Below, piece by piece: positions 42,564 to 52,995 of a DNA stretch of 64,000 bases (within the stretch, counting starts at the first letter, position 1; the number at the start of each line of letters is the position of its first letter). This stretch comes from Verrucomicrobiaceae bacterium (GTDB lineage: Bacteria > Verrucomicrobiota > Verrucomicrobiia > Chthoniobacterales > JAATET01), in contig JAIYAZ010000167.1 in the NCBI GenBank assembly GCA_027488755.1, positions 38,894-102,893 on the forward strand. Reading direction: 5' to 3'. Made by a program: the position numbers and the translations under genes. The notes under the pieces were generated by a model, which did no database searches, was not told the origin of the DNA, and saw only the letters and a program-made list of their open reading frames with translations.

Positions 42564-45500
42564 CTAGAAACGAACCCCGGCCGAGCAGAAGATGTTCTGG
42601 CTCGTCAGATCGCGATTCCCGGCCGCGGCGTTGTAAAAGAACGAGGCGTTCCACCGATCCCCGAACCGCACGGTGACGCCGACGCCGGTGTAAAGCGTGT
42701 CGCGAAGCGGCGTGGCGCTGCCGTTGGAGATGTTCTGACCGCCGAGCGTGCCGGTGATGTCGTAGGGGCTCTGCAGGAATTCGTGCTGCCAGGCCAGGTT
42801 GATTTGCGGGATCACCAGGATGTCGCGCGTCACCTGCCAGGTGTAGGCGAGGTTGCAGCCGAGGTTGTAAATCAAACTTGAGGTGTTCCAGTCGAGCCCC
42901 TGGAGATTCAGGCTCCCGGCGCCGGTTTCGGAAAATGCGGGCATTCCGAAGTAGGTGTATTGCAGGCTGGTGACCGGGCCGAAATTCCAGTTTCCGCGGC
43001 CAAAATTGTAACCCGCCGCCAGCAGGCTATCGAGCTCCCATCCACCAGGGGAACTCTGCGCGGTGCGATTGATCGACCCGAATTGGATCTTCCGGCTGGC
43101 CGCGTAGTCGTTGTAGCCGCCGCCGACCAGGAAGTCGGCGTAGAAGCCGCGCCCATCCCGGGCCCCGTAGGTGCCCATGAGGCCAAAGCGGACCGAGTCG
43201 TTGGTGAGGCGGCTGCCGTCCGGGTAGTTGGCCCGGGTGCCCTGGTAGCCGGCGTAAACCCCGGTCGTGAAGTTTTCGTTCCAGGCGTAGGTGAGCCCCA
43301 TGGTGACGCCCCCGCCCTCCACGTTGTAGGTCGGCAGCATGTTCGCGCTGTTGGCCCGCGCGAAGATGCCGTTTCCATCCACAAACATCCCCCAGCGTTT
43401 ATTGCCGCGGGACCCGGGAACGATCGCGCCGGTATCCTTGTCGCCCTGCCCCGAAAGGACCGGCGAATTCTCCGCGAACCCGCTCATCGAGAAGCCCGCG
43501 CCGCCCAGCCGCAGGTTGTAGGCCCGCTCGACGAGGGCGTTGTTCTGCGCGTTGGCCTGATTAAAGGCAATCGTCGCCAGGGACTGGTAAAACACCGGCG
43601 AAATCTGGTCGAAGGCGTTCTGGTATTGGTTCGCGGGCAGGCGGTCGAGGGCGGTGCTCACGACCTGCTGGTCGCCGCGGGCGGCCGTGATAAACGGATT
43701 CAACGCCCGCGCGATACTTCGCTGATTGGCCGTGGCGGCCATGGTCTCGTAGTTCGGCGGCGCGAACAGGAGCACGCCGATGGTGCCGGCTTTCTCGACG
43801 ACAAACCGTCCGCGGTAACCCACCGGCGTTTCGATCCGCCCAAAGCGCCCGCTGATTCCCTGTCCGGCCGTGAGCACCTCGTAACGGTCCCCGTAGTTAA
43901 GGCGCCATCCGCCCACGGGGATCGCGGTCAACTGACCGCCCACCACCACCGCGCCGGTCGCCGCGATTTTCCCGGTGTTCGTCGACGAGGCGATCAGCGA
44001 TTGAAAATTGCTGCCGTCATGGAGCCGCAGGCTGCCCACCGAGAGGGTTCCCGGGGTGAATCCCGCGCCCGGCCGGATCGTGCCGCCGGCGTTGACGGTC
44101 ACGCGCGACGTGCTGCGGCCCGTTCCCGTGAGCAGGCCTCCGTTCACGGTGAAGGCAGCGCCGCCGGTGTGGCCCCCGTTGAGCAGGAAGGTCCCACCAT
44201 TTTGCGTGATCGGCCCGCCGCCGGTGAACTGCCCAAGGAGTTCATACCGGCCGCCGGCCACGGTGAGCGCGCCATTGCCGGCCTGCGTGCCGCGAATTTC
44301 CATCGTGCCACCGCGCAGCGTCACCGGGCCATCGCCCGTGGAGAGGCCCAGCAACTCGTAGCGTCCGCCGGTCACGTCGAGCGCGCCATTGCCGGCTTGC
44401 GTGCCGCGAATTTCCATCGTGCCGCCCCGCAGCGTCACCGGGCCATTGCCCGTGGCGCGGCCCAGCAACTGGTAGCGGCCGCCGGTCACGTTCAGCGCGC
44501 CGTTGCCGGCCTGAGTGCCGCTCACCTGCATCGTGCCGGCCCGCAGCGTCGTCGGGCCGCCGTAGGCGCTGTTTCCGCTCAGCACCACCAAACCGCCGCC
44601 GGTCTTGATCAGGCCGCCGGGCCCGGTGATCGGCCCGCCGAGCGTGAGCTTCGCGCCGGAGGCGACCGCGACCGCCACGGAATCGCGAAACTTCATGGCC
44701 ACCGCGAGGGTGTGCGCGCCGGCGGCATTGGTGAGGGTGGGATTGGCGTTCCCGGCCCGCAGCGTGATCGAGCCGGGCCCGGCGATCCGATACGACGCGG
44801 CCGCGTTCGAGAAAAAGATTTTGGAAAGCACCGCGTCCGTCGCGAGCTTCACCTGGCCGAGGCCGGACTTCAGTCCGCGCGTGTCAAAGGTCGCGGTGTC
44901 CCAACGGCTGAGGCCGCCGTTCATTCCCGGGGCCACGCCGATGTTTTTTCCGAGCGTGCCCCAGTTGGGATCGGTGACCCAATTGCCGCCGCGATTAACG
45001 CCCCAATAGGATTTGTAGATTTCGCCAATGGCCGTGAGGCTCACGCCGAAACCTCCCGCGGCGAGCGCGTTGCGGTCGTTGTAAAGCAGCCGGTAGATGT
45101 TCAGGCCGAGGCCGAAAAGCTCGCCGTTTGGCCGCCCCTGGAAACCGGAGGTCAGGCGGGCAGTGTGGTCAATGAGCAGGAACTTCGTGTTGGGCGCGAG
45201 GTGAACGTCCTGCGTAAGGGAGAGATTCAAGATCGCTCCGGGCGTGAGCGAAAGATTTCCGCCCACGACGAGGCGATCGCTGGTGCCGCCCGCCGGATTG
45301 ATCGCCAGGCTCAGCTGCGCGGTGTCGGTGAGATCCACGTTGTTCGTGGTGGTGAGCGTGGTGCTTCCCGGCGTTTTCGCATTCACCAGCGAGAGCTCCC
45401 CCTTCAACAGGATTTCGCCCCCGCCCCCGATGGTGACCGGACCCGAGGAGATTTTCACGAGACCCTTTTCCCGCACCTCGAGTTGCCCCGCATTGGTGAA

Positions 45501-46799
45501 GGTCGCGCCCGCCGCGATGGTCATGGTGGATTCGTCCAGATTGACGATCGCGTTTTTCTCGGTGGAAAAAATCGCCGTCGGGTTAAGGACCATTTTGGCT
45601 CCTTGGGACAACGTGAGAATGGTGTCGCCGTTCATCGCGAAGGTTGCCGACCCCGGCCCCGACGGAAACACAACCTCCTTTGCGATCACAATTTCCCCGG
45701 TTTCCCGCCCCGTGCTCTTCAGGGTCAGGGTCGCACCGGAAACAAGATCGAGCGTGTCCGCCTTGATCCCGATCTGGGGCTGGTAGTCGGTGAACGTGAT
45801 GGTCGAGTCGCCCTTCGCGCGAACGGTGGGAACCGTGATCAAACCCCCGTCCTTGATCACGGCCTGGCTGTGGTCGAACTCAAGCGTGGAGCCCACGTTC
45901 AGGATCGTGTTGAAGTCCAGGTTCAGCCGGCTGTCCTGCATGTTCAGGATCCCGGTATCGAGCCGCGAGTCACTGCCCCGGAGCTCGAGGGTCGAGTTGT
46001 TCGCGAACGTCATGGTGCTGGGGTTGCCAAGTTGGCTGTCCACGAGTCTCCCAAAAGTCACGTAGGAGTAATTGGTGAGCAGCGTGGCATTGTCGAAGTT
46101 CGCCGTGTTGCCCGGTTGACCAAAAAACAGGGAGTCGTTCTGGGGGGAAACGCCGCGCAGTTTGCCGCAGTTTCTCAGCTCCAGCGTTCCCCCGCTGGCG
46201 ACGGTCAACGTCGTCACCGAACTCAACCGGCCCGTCCAGCGGCTGATCAGCGAATTTCCGCTGACGTTGAGCGAGAAATCCACCGGAGCGTAGAGGTGCG
46301 GAGCCTCCTCCCCGGTGATCGACGAGTTGTTCAGCGTGAGGGAGGACGTGCCGCTGGCCGGCTGGAAGCGGAGGCCGACGTTGGCCGTGTCGAGCGCGAC
46401 GTTGTTCAGCGTCAGGTTTCGGATCGCGAGCCTGCGGTCGTTCACCGGCGTCGTGAACTCATCGCAGCCGAGCAACTGGGACGACACCCGCGTCGGCCCG
46501 GCATTCGTCCACGTCATCGAGGTAAAGATGCTGGTGACTCCCCCGCTCTGGATGCTGATGTTCTGGTCGACAAAAAGCGTGTCGCCGCCCGAGGCCGCAA
46601 ACTCGACCGCGTTGTATTTCGGCGGCGACGTCACGGGGAAGTTGTTCGCCATGATGGCCGAGGTGAAATCCGAGGCCGACGTCTGGTAGGTGGTCTGGGC
46701 GGGGAGAGATCGGGCCCCGAGCCCCAGCAGAAGAATGGATCCGAACCAAAGGGTCACCGACCCGAGCGACCACCACCGCAACCGAGGGGGGTTTTTCAT
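42564..46799 (-). CDS. Giant autotransporter with beta-strand repeats
   Basis: A 1411-residue outer-membrane protein. A signal peptide (residues about 1-35, ending near LGARSLPAQ) precedes a long beta-helical passenger. The passenger has autotransporter-associated repeats such as GGLIKTGGGLVVLSGNSAYG and GGPTTLRAGTMQVSGTQAGN, then three near-identical 38-residue copies. The C-terminal roughly 280 residues form the beta-barrel (YNLRLGGAGFSMSGF onward) ending in FCSAGVRF with terminal Phe. The family includes adhesins and surface enzymes; no protease or hydrolase motif was seen in the passenger. It is the largest gene in the window and lies directly downstream (convergent) of the tRNA. A palindromic operator-like site is upstream. 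Confidence 0.9.
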   Translation of the reverse strand: MKNPPRLRWWSLGSVTLWFGSILLLGLGARSLPAQTTYQTSASDFTSAIMANNFPVTSPPKYNAVEFAASGGDTLFVDQNISIQSGGVTSIFTSMTWTNAGPTRVSSQLLGCDEFTTPVNDRRLAIRNLTLNNVALDTANVGLRFQPASGTSSLTLNNSSITGEEAPHLYAPVDFSLNVSGNSLISRWTGRLSSVTTLTVASGGTLELRNCGKLRGVSPQNDSLFFGQPGNTANFDNATLLTNYSYVTFGRLVDSQLGNPSTMTFANNSTLELRGSDSRLDTGILNMQDSRLNLDFNTILNVGSTLEFDHSQAVIKDGGLITVPTVRAKGDSTITFTDYQPQIGIKADTLDLVSGATLTLKSTGRETGEIVIAKEVVFPSGPGSATFAMNGDTILTLSQGAKMVLNPTAIFSTEKNAIVNLDESTMTIAAGATFTNAGQLEVREKGLVKISSGPVTIGGGGEILLKGELSLVNAKTPGSTTLTTTNNVDLTDTAQLSLAINPAGGTSDRLVVGGNLSLTPGAILNLSLTQDVHLAPNTKFLLIDHTARLTSGFQGRPNGELFGLGLNIYRLLYNDRNALAAGGFGVSLTAIGEIYKSYWGVNRGGNWVTDPNWGTLGKNIGVAPGMNGGLSRWDTATFDTRGLKSGLGQVKLATDAVLSKIFFSNAAASYRIAGPGSITLRAGNANPTLTNAAGAHTLAVAMKFRDSVAVAVASGAKLTLGGPITGPGGLIKTGGGLVVLSGNSAYGGPTTLRAGTMQVSGTQAGNGALNVTGGRYQLLGRATGNGPVTLRGGTMEIRGTQAGNGALDVTGGRYELLGLSTGDGPVTLRGGTMEIRGTQAGNGALTVAGGRYELLGQFTGGGPITQNGGTFLLNGGHTGGAAFTVNGGLLTGTGRSTSRVTVNAGGTIRPGAGFTPGTLSVGSLRLHDGSNFQSLIASSTNTGKIAATGAVVVGGQLTAIPVGGWRLNYGDRYEVLTAGQGISGRFGRIETPVGYRGRFVVEKAGTIGVLLFAPPNYETMAATANQRSIARALNPFITAARGDQQVVSTALDRLPANQYQNAFDQISPVFYQSLATIAFNQANAQNNALVERAYNLRLGGAGFSMSGFAENSPVLSGQGDKDTGAIVPGSRGNKRWGMFVDGNGIFARANSANMLPTYNVEGGGVTMGLTYAWNENFTTGVYAGYQGTRANYPDGSRLTNDSVRFGLMGTYGARDGRGFYADFLVGGGYNDYAASRKIQFGSINRTAQSSPGGWELDSLLAAGYNFGRGNWNFGPVTSLQYTYFGMPAFSETGAGSLNLQGLDWNTSSLIYNLGCNLAYTWQVTRDILVIPQINLAWQHEFLQSPYDITGTLGGQNISNGSATPLRDTLYTGVGVTVRFGDRWNASFFYNAAAGNRDLTSQNIFCSAGVRF
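44222..44562 (-). repeat. Three tandem 114-bp repeats inside the autotransporter passenger
   Basis: Near-identical units recur at a spacing of 114 bp, with equivalent points at 44265, 44379 and 44493. They encode 38-residue copies of the pattern RGGTMEIRGTQAGNGAL then GGRYELLG. The copies are in frame, so unit gain or loss would preserve the protein. Confidence 0.88.
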
Positions 46800-46850
46800 G
46801 CCTTCTTATCGGTTCTCCGAATCCGTTCCCCCAGCGGTTCCCCCGCATAA

Positions 46851-46866
46851 GTTGATGCGTATCAAC
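46851..46866. promoter_or_regulatory. LacI-type operator-like palindrome
   Basis: A perfect dyad, GTTGATGCGTATCAAC (6-bp arms, 4-bp centre with a central CG step), lies in the 183-bp intergenic region between the divergent autotransporter (start 46799) and PEP-CTERM gene (start 46983). The central CG and the AT-rich arms resemble LacI/GalR-family operators. The regulator is not in the window. The rest of the region shows no other structure I can support. Confidence 0.42.
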
Positions 46867-46982
46867 GCCCTCTCTGTGCCTCTCCGTCCGGCCGGCGGCC
46901 GCAATTGACCCCCATCACGCCCGGCGTCGGATTGTCACCCGCCCGCTTGTTGGTTAGGGGCATTGAAAATACGTTCCTCTCC

Positions 46983-47651
46983 ATGAGAACGAACTTCCCG
47001 GGGAGTGCGCTGAAGTTCGGGGCTCCCCTCGGCTCGCTTGCCCTTTGCGCCCTTGCCCTCGCGCTCACCCCGCTGTCCTACGCGGCGGTCATTTGGAGTG
47101 GTCCGGTGAATATCACCATCCCGAGCACGACCACCGGCGTTTACCTCGACGTCGTCACCGGCGTTCACAGCACCGATGCCGTCTTCCCCGCCGATCTCCA
47201 CGCCTTTCTCACCGGGCCGCTACTGTCCTTCGACTCGGATTTTGATTTTCCCAACGGCAACGCCTACGTGTCCCGCATCGCCGATCAGGGCGGGGTCAAC
47301 AACGTCCCCGAGGCGTTTCAAATCGGACCGAGCCAACTCAATTGGTCGCAGGACACGATCACAACCGACGTTGGCCAAACCACCTCCCCCTACTGGACGC
47401 CAAACAGCACGAACAACCTCGTCGGCTTTCGCTTCGACAACGAAGTCACCTCGCAGGTCCACTATGGCTGGGCGCGCATTTCGCTGTCCGCCGATTATCA
47501 AAGCCAGCCGATGAGCATCGTCGCCTATGCCTACGAATCCGTGCCGAACACCGCGATTCTCGCCGGGGCCGTTCCGGAGCCGGCCACCACCGGCCTGCTC
47601 GGCCTCGGAGCCCTCGCGTTGGTCGTGCGCGGCTCACGCCGTCGCCGCTAG
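46983..47651 (+). CDS. PEP-CTERM sorting-domain protein
   Basis: A 222-residue secreted protein. The signal peptide covers residues 1-35 (LALCALALALTPLSYA). The central beta-rich domain has no recognised enzyme motif (SGPVNITIPSTTTGVYLDVV, NLVGFRFDNEVTSQVHYGWA). The C-terminus AVPEPATTGLLGLGALAL followed by SRRRR is a PEP-CTERM exosortase signal with a basic end. Likely a surface or matrix protein of unknown role. The ATG at 46983 gives a proper signal peptide; a frame-compatible start at 46905 would place it too far from the N-terminus. The next gene follows 16 bp downstream. Confidence 0.85.
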   Translation: MRTNFPGSALKFGAPLGSLALCALALALTPLSYAAVIWSGPVNITIPSTTTGVYLDVVTGVHSTDAVFPADLHAFLTGPLLSFDSDFDFPNGNAYVSRIADQGGVNNVPEAFQIGPSQLNWSQDTITTDVGQTTSPYWTPNSTNNLVGFRFDNEVTSQVHYGWARISLSADYQSQPMSIVAYAYESVPNTAILAGAVPEPATTGLLGLGALALVVRGSRRRR

Positions 47652-47667
47652 GGCCCGACCGCAATTT

Positions 47668-48222
47668 ATGAAAACCCCGCTCGTCCTCGCCTTGCTCGCG
47701 GCGTTTGCCGCGCTCCCGCTTCCCGCCAAACCGTTCGACCAGGTCCTCGTGGACCCGGCGTTTTCCCTCCACATCCACGCGCCCAACTCGCCGGAGAGAA
47801 ATTCCGTGACCATCACCCCCAAGGGCCTGAAGAGCACCAACGCCCCGCTCACCGCCCCGGCCGAATATCCCGTCGTCCGCGCGTTTCTCGCCGACATGAA
47901 CAGCGACAACTCCCCCGAAGTGTTCGTCGTGCTCACCAGCCCCGGCAGCGGCTCCTACGGCGAGGTTCTGGCCTGGTCCACGAACGGGGGAAAAAGCCTC
48001 ACGCCGATCATCATCCAAAAGCCGACGCCGCGCGATCTCGCCGGCTACCAGGGGCACGACGCGTTTGAGGTCATGGAAAACACGCTCGTGCGCCGGTTTC
48101 CCGTCTACAAAACGGGGGACCCGAACTCCTCCCCCACCGGCGGCTACCGCCAGATCCAATACAAGCTCAAGCCCGGCGAGGCCGCCTGGCACCTCCGCAT
48201 CGACCGGGTGGAATCCTTCTAG
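47668..48222 (+). CDS. PliI-like periplasmic lysozyme inhibitor
   Basis: A 184-residue secreted protein. Residues 1-20 are a signal peptide (MKTPLVLALLAAFAALPLPA). The mature part resembles the periplasmic inhibitors of I-type (invertebrate) lysozyme: NSVTITPKGLKSTNAPL, DMNSDNSPEVFVVLTSPGSG, GYQGHDAFEVMENTLVRRFP, YRQIQYKLKPGEAAW. These bind lysozyme and protect peptidoglycan during contact with animal hosts or grazers. It probably shares a transcript with the PEP-CTERM gene. The family call rests on recalled sequence similarity. Confidence 0.8.
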   Translation: MKTPLVLALLAAFAALPLPAKPFDQVLVDPAFSLHIHAPNSPERNSVTITPKGLKSTNAPLTAPAEYPVVRAFLADMNSDNSPEVFVVLTSPGSGSYGEVLAWSTNGGKSLTPIIIQKPTPRDLAGYQGHDAFEVMENTLVRRFPVYKTGDPNSSPTGGYRQIQYKLKPGEAAWHLRIDRVESF

Positions 48223-48274
48223 CCCCCCTCCTTCGTCCTCGCGGCACTCAACCGGGGTCTGTTAGACCATCCCG

Positions 48275-49714
48275 ATGCGCGTCCGCACCCAGCTGGCCCT
48301 TGCCCTGGCCCTCCTCGCCGGCTTCACCGCCGCCGTGATTGTGGCCATCGCCGCCTACGGCGCGCGCGACATCCTCTTCCAGCGCATCCAGAGCCAGATC
48401 CTCAGCATCGTCTCCACCGGCGCGGCCCAGATCGACGCCTCCTCCCACGAACGCCTCCGCGCCGAAACCGACGCCGCCGGGCCCGACTACGCCGCGCTCC
48501 GCGACCGCCTGCGCGCCATCCGCGACGCGAACCGCCGCGCCGACGTCCACGTCCGCTTCGTCTACACCCTGCGCCCCCGCCCCGACGGCCGCTGGGAATA
48601 CGTCGGCGACGCCGAGGAAGCCGGCCCCGACCGCTCCGAAGTCGGCGACATCGTGGAAATCGACTCCCGCCAGTCCCTCCGCCTCGACCGCGGCGCCTAC
48701 GTGGAATCCGCCTTCAGCCACGACTCCTTCGGCACCTGGCTCAGCGCCAACGCCCCGATCCTCGACGCCTCCGGCCGGCCCGTGGCTCTCCTCAGCGCGG
48801 ACCTTGACGCTGGCGCGGTCGAGTCCCAGCTCCACCAGCTCTTTGTCACCTGCGCCATCGCCGGCGGCATCGCGCTCATCCTCGGCATCGGCGGCGGCAT
48901 CCTCATCGCCGGCTGGTTCACGCGCCCGCTCGAACGCATCGGCGAGACCGTCGCCCGCATCGGCGCGGGCGACTTCGAAGCCCGCGTCACCATGCGCCGC
49001 CGCGACGAATTCGGCGCCCTCGCCACCGCCGTCAACCAAATGGGGGCCGCCCTCCGCGAGCGCGACTCGCTCAAAAGCGCCCTCGTCCGCTACGTCTCGC
49101 GCGAAGTCACCGAGGAAATCCTCGCCGGCGAAGGCCGCGTGATCTCCGGCGCCCGCAAGCAGGTCACCGTCCTCATTCTCGACATCCGCGACTTCACCGC
49201 CATGTCCGCCCAGCTCGAGCCCGAGGTCGTCGTCGGCTTTCTCAACCGCTTCTTCACCCGGATGATCGAGATCATCTTCGCGCACCGCGGCACCCTCGAC
49301 AAATTCCTCGGCGACGGCTGCCTCGCCATCTTCGGCGCCCCGCTCGACGACCCCGACCACCGCCGGAACGCCCTGCGTTGCGCCCGGGACATGCTCATCG
49401 CAAGCCGGGAACTCAGCGCGAGCCTCAGCCCGCACGGCCTGCCGCTGCGCATCGGCATCGGCCTCCACTCCGGCGACGCCATCGTGGGCGACATCGGCTC
49501 CGAGCAGCGCACGGAATACACCGCCATCGGCGACACGGTGAACGTGGCCTCGCGCCTCGAAACGCTGAACAAGGAATACGGCACCACCTTCCTCGCCAGC
49601 GCGGAGGTCGTTGAGGGCGCCGGCGAAGACTTCCGCTTCCGCCACATCGCCAACGTCGCCCCGCGCGGCAAAACCGAGACGCTTTCGCTCTACACCTTCG
49701 CCGAGGAGCCATGA
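48275..49714 (+). CDS. Membrane-bound adenylate/guanylate cyclase with HAMP domain
   Basis: A 479-residue class III nucleotide cyclase. Residues about 8-30 are a first transmembrane helix, followed by a periplasmic sensor region (to about 185), a second helix (AIAGGIALILGIGGGILIAG) and a HAMP domain (RPLERIGETVARIGAGDFEA). The cyclase domain (about 295-470) carries VLILDIRDFTAMS (metal Asp), LDKFLGDGCLAIFGAP, GIGLHSGDAIVGDIG and AIGDTVNVASRLETLN. The Lys and Asp in the substrate pocket suggest ATP as substrate (inference). Its stop overlaps the next start by 4 bases (ATGA). Confidence 0.92.
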   Translation: MRVRTQLALALALLAGFTAAVIVAIAAYGARDILFQRIQSQILSIVSTGAAQIDASSHERLRAETDAAGPDYAALRDRLRAIRDANRRADVHVRFVYTLRPRPDGRWEYVGDAEEAGPDRSEVGDIVEIDSRQSLRLDRGAYVESAFSHDSFGTWLSANAPILDASGRPVALLSADLDAGAVESQLHQLFVTCAIAGGIALILGIGGGILIAGWFTRPLERIGETVARIGAGDFEARVTMRRRDEFGALATAVNQMGAALRERDSLKSALVRYVSREVTEEILAGEGRVISGARKQVTVLILDIRDFTAMSAQLEPEVVVGFLNRFFTRMIEIIFAHRGTLDKFLGDGCLAIFGAPLDDPDHRRNALRCARDMLIASRELSASLSPHGLPLRIGIGLHSGDAIVGDIGSEQRTEYTAIGDTVNVASRLETLNKEYGTTFLASAEVVEGAGEDFRFRHIANVAPRGKTETLSLYTFAEEP

Positions 49715-50336
49715 ACGAGCTCTGGGTGGAGTGGATGACGCGCGGCCTCGACTGGGTCGAGCAAAGCGGCTGGGGCGGCTGGCTGGGCTTCGTCGTCATC
49801 TACACGCTCACCTGTGTGCTCTTTCTCCCCGGCTCGATCCTCACCGTCGGCGCGGGCGCGATCTACGGCTTCTGGGGCGGCACGCTCCTCGTCTCGATCA
49901 GCAACCTTGTCGGCGCCATGGTGAACTTCCTCACCAGCCGCTACCTCGCCCGCGCCTGGCTCCAGCGCCGGCTCGCCGGCAACGCCCGCTTCCAGGCCCT
50001 CGATGCCGCCGTCGCCCGCGAAGGCTGGCAGGTCATCCTGCTGAGCCGCATCTCACCCGTGCTCCCGCACAGCATCGTGAGCTACGCCTGCGGCCTCACG
50101 AAAATCTCGTTCACCCGCTTCGCGCTCGCGTCCTGGCTCGGATTCATCCCGATCAGCGCCGCGTATTCCTACGCCGGCGCCTTCCTCGGCAAGTTCGCCC
50201 GCGCCAAGGCCGGCCTCCCCCACGGGCAGGAATCGTGGACGACCTGGGCTTTCTACGGCGTCGGGCTGGTGGTCACGATCGCCGTGACCGTGTGGTCGGG
50301 CCGCATCGCCGCCCGCGCGCTCAAATCGCGCCGCGT

Positions 50337-50340
<4 letters not shown>
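49711..50340 (+). CDS. VTT-domain (TVP38/TMEM64, DedA-like) membrane protein
   Basis: An inner-membrane protein of 209 residues with about five hydrophobic segments. Signature segments are LPGSILTVGAGAIYGFWGGT and LLSRISPVLPHSIVSYACGL, typical of the VTT fold that includes lipid scramblases. Translationally coupled to the adenylate cyclase gene. Its TAA is interlocked with the stop of uup on the other strand. Confidence 0.9.
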
Positions 50341-52145
<1,805 letters not shown>

Positions 52146-52155
52146 GGCCGGCCGC

Positions 52156-52995
52156 TTAGAGCGCGGTCTTGGGGAAACTGCCGAGCACCTTCACGGCGCG
52201 GCAGCGGCGCGAGAGTTCGCGCAACACGCCCTCGAAGGCCTCCGCGCGGGCGTGGCCGTCCACCTCGACAAAAAAGAAAACGTCCTCGCTGCCCTTGGAG
52301 GCGGGCCGGCTGGCAAAGTGGGTGAGATTCAGCTCGGCGTCGCGGAAGGGCTCGAGCGCGTCGACGAGCGAGCCGGGCTTGTTTTCGACGCGGAGGAGCA
52401 GCGTGGTGCGGTCGCGGCCGGTAATGGCCGTGGCGGTGCGCGCCATCACGAAATAGCGCGAGCTGTTCTCGGTCTCGCCGGGGGTGCCGTCGGGCGTGGA
52501 GGTGATCTCGGCGCAAATCTTGAGGTCGGTCGAGGCGAGGGCGTCGAGCGTCTGGTGCGGCGCGCCGTGACCGGCCTCCTCGATCGGGACGACGCCGCAA
52601 TCCCCCTCGCCGCGGCCCACGGCGGCGAAGAGTTCCGCCACGTCGGGGAAAAACGCGTAGCTCACGCTGGAGCCGAAGCGGGCCTTGGCGGCCTGGTGGC
52701 AGGCGCCGCCCTCCGCGCCGAAGCAGGCGATGACGACGTCTTTTTCCAACGCGAGCGCGGCGGACATGATCTCGCGGTAGATCGCGCGGATGGCCGTGGG
52801 CGTGAGCGGGCCTTCGTTGCGCTCGACCAGGCCGCGCAGGAGCGACATTTCACGGTCGGGGGCGTAGATGGGCAGGCCGTCGCGGCTTTTGATGCGGCCC
52901 ACCTCGAGCGCAAGCTTGGCGCGTTCGTTGAGCAGCCGCAGGAGCTGGGTGTCGATGGCGTCGATCTGCACCCGAATGTCGGACAACTCACTCAT
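52156..52995 (-). CDS. pheA: Chorismate mutase / prephenate dehydratase with an internally shortened dehydratase domain
   Basis: A 279-residue protein. Residues 1-90 form an AroQ chorismate mutase (QIDAIDTQLLRLLNERAKLA). The dehydratase homology starts FGAEGGACHQAA and continues to GDCGVVPIEEAGHGAPHQTL. Only about 30 residues after this point the sequence reaches ENSSRYFVMAR, which replaces the usual NxTRF motif. The ACT domain follows (TTLLLRVENKPGSLVDALE, then ESRP-like FASRPASKG). Usual fusions have about 360 residues, so about 70 residues of the dehydratase, including most of its second subdomain, are missing without a frameshift. Mutase activity is likely and dehydratase activity is doubtful. 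The start codon overlaps the scpB end by 8 bases and lies at the edge of an AT-rich dispersed repeat. Confidence 0.85.
   Translation of the reverse strand: MSELSDIRVQIDAIDTQLLRLLNERAKLALEVGRIKSRDGLPIYAPDREMSLLRGLVERNEGPLTPTAIRAIYREIMSAALALEKDVVIACFGAEGGACHQAAKARFGSSVSYAFFPDVAELFAAVGRGEGDCGVVPIEEAGHGAPHQTLDALASTDLKICAEITSTPDGTPGETENSSRYFVMARTATAITGRDRTTLLLRVENKPGSLVDALEPFRDAELNLTHFASRPASKGSEDVFFFVEVDGHARAEAFEGVLRELSRRCRAVKVLGSFPKTAL

Noticed and set aside
42960..46850. Plus-strand open frame of almost 1300 codons over the giant autotransporter
   Set aside because: The opposite strand has a signal peptide, passenger repeats and a barrel ending in Phe. The plus-strand product is compositionally biased with no motif.
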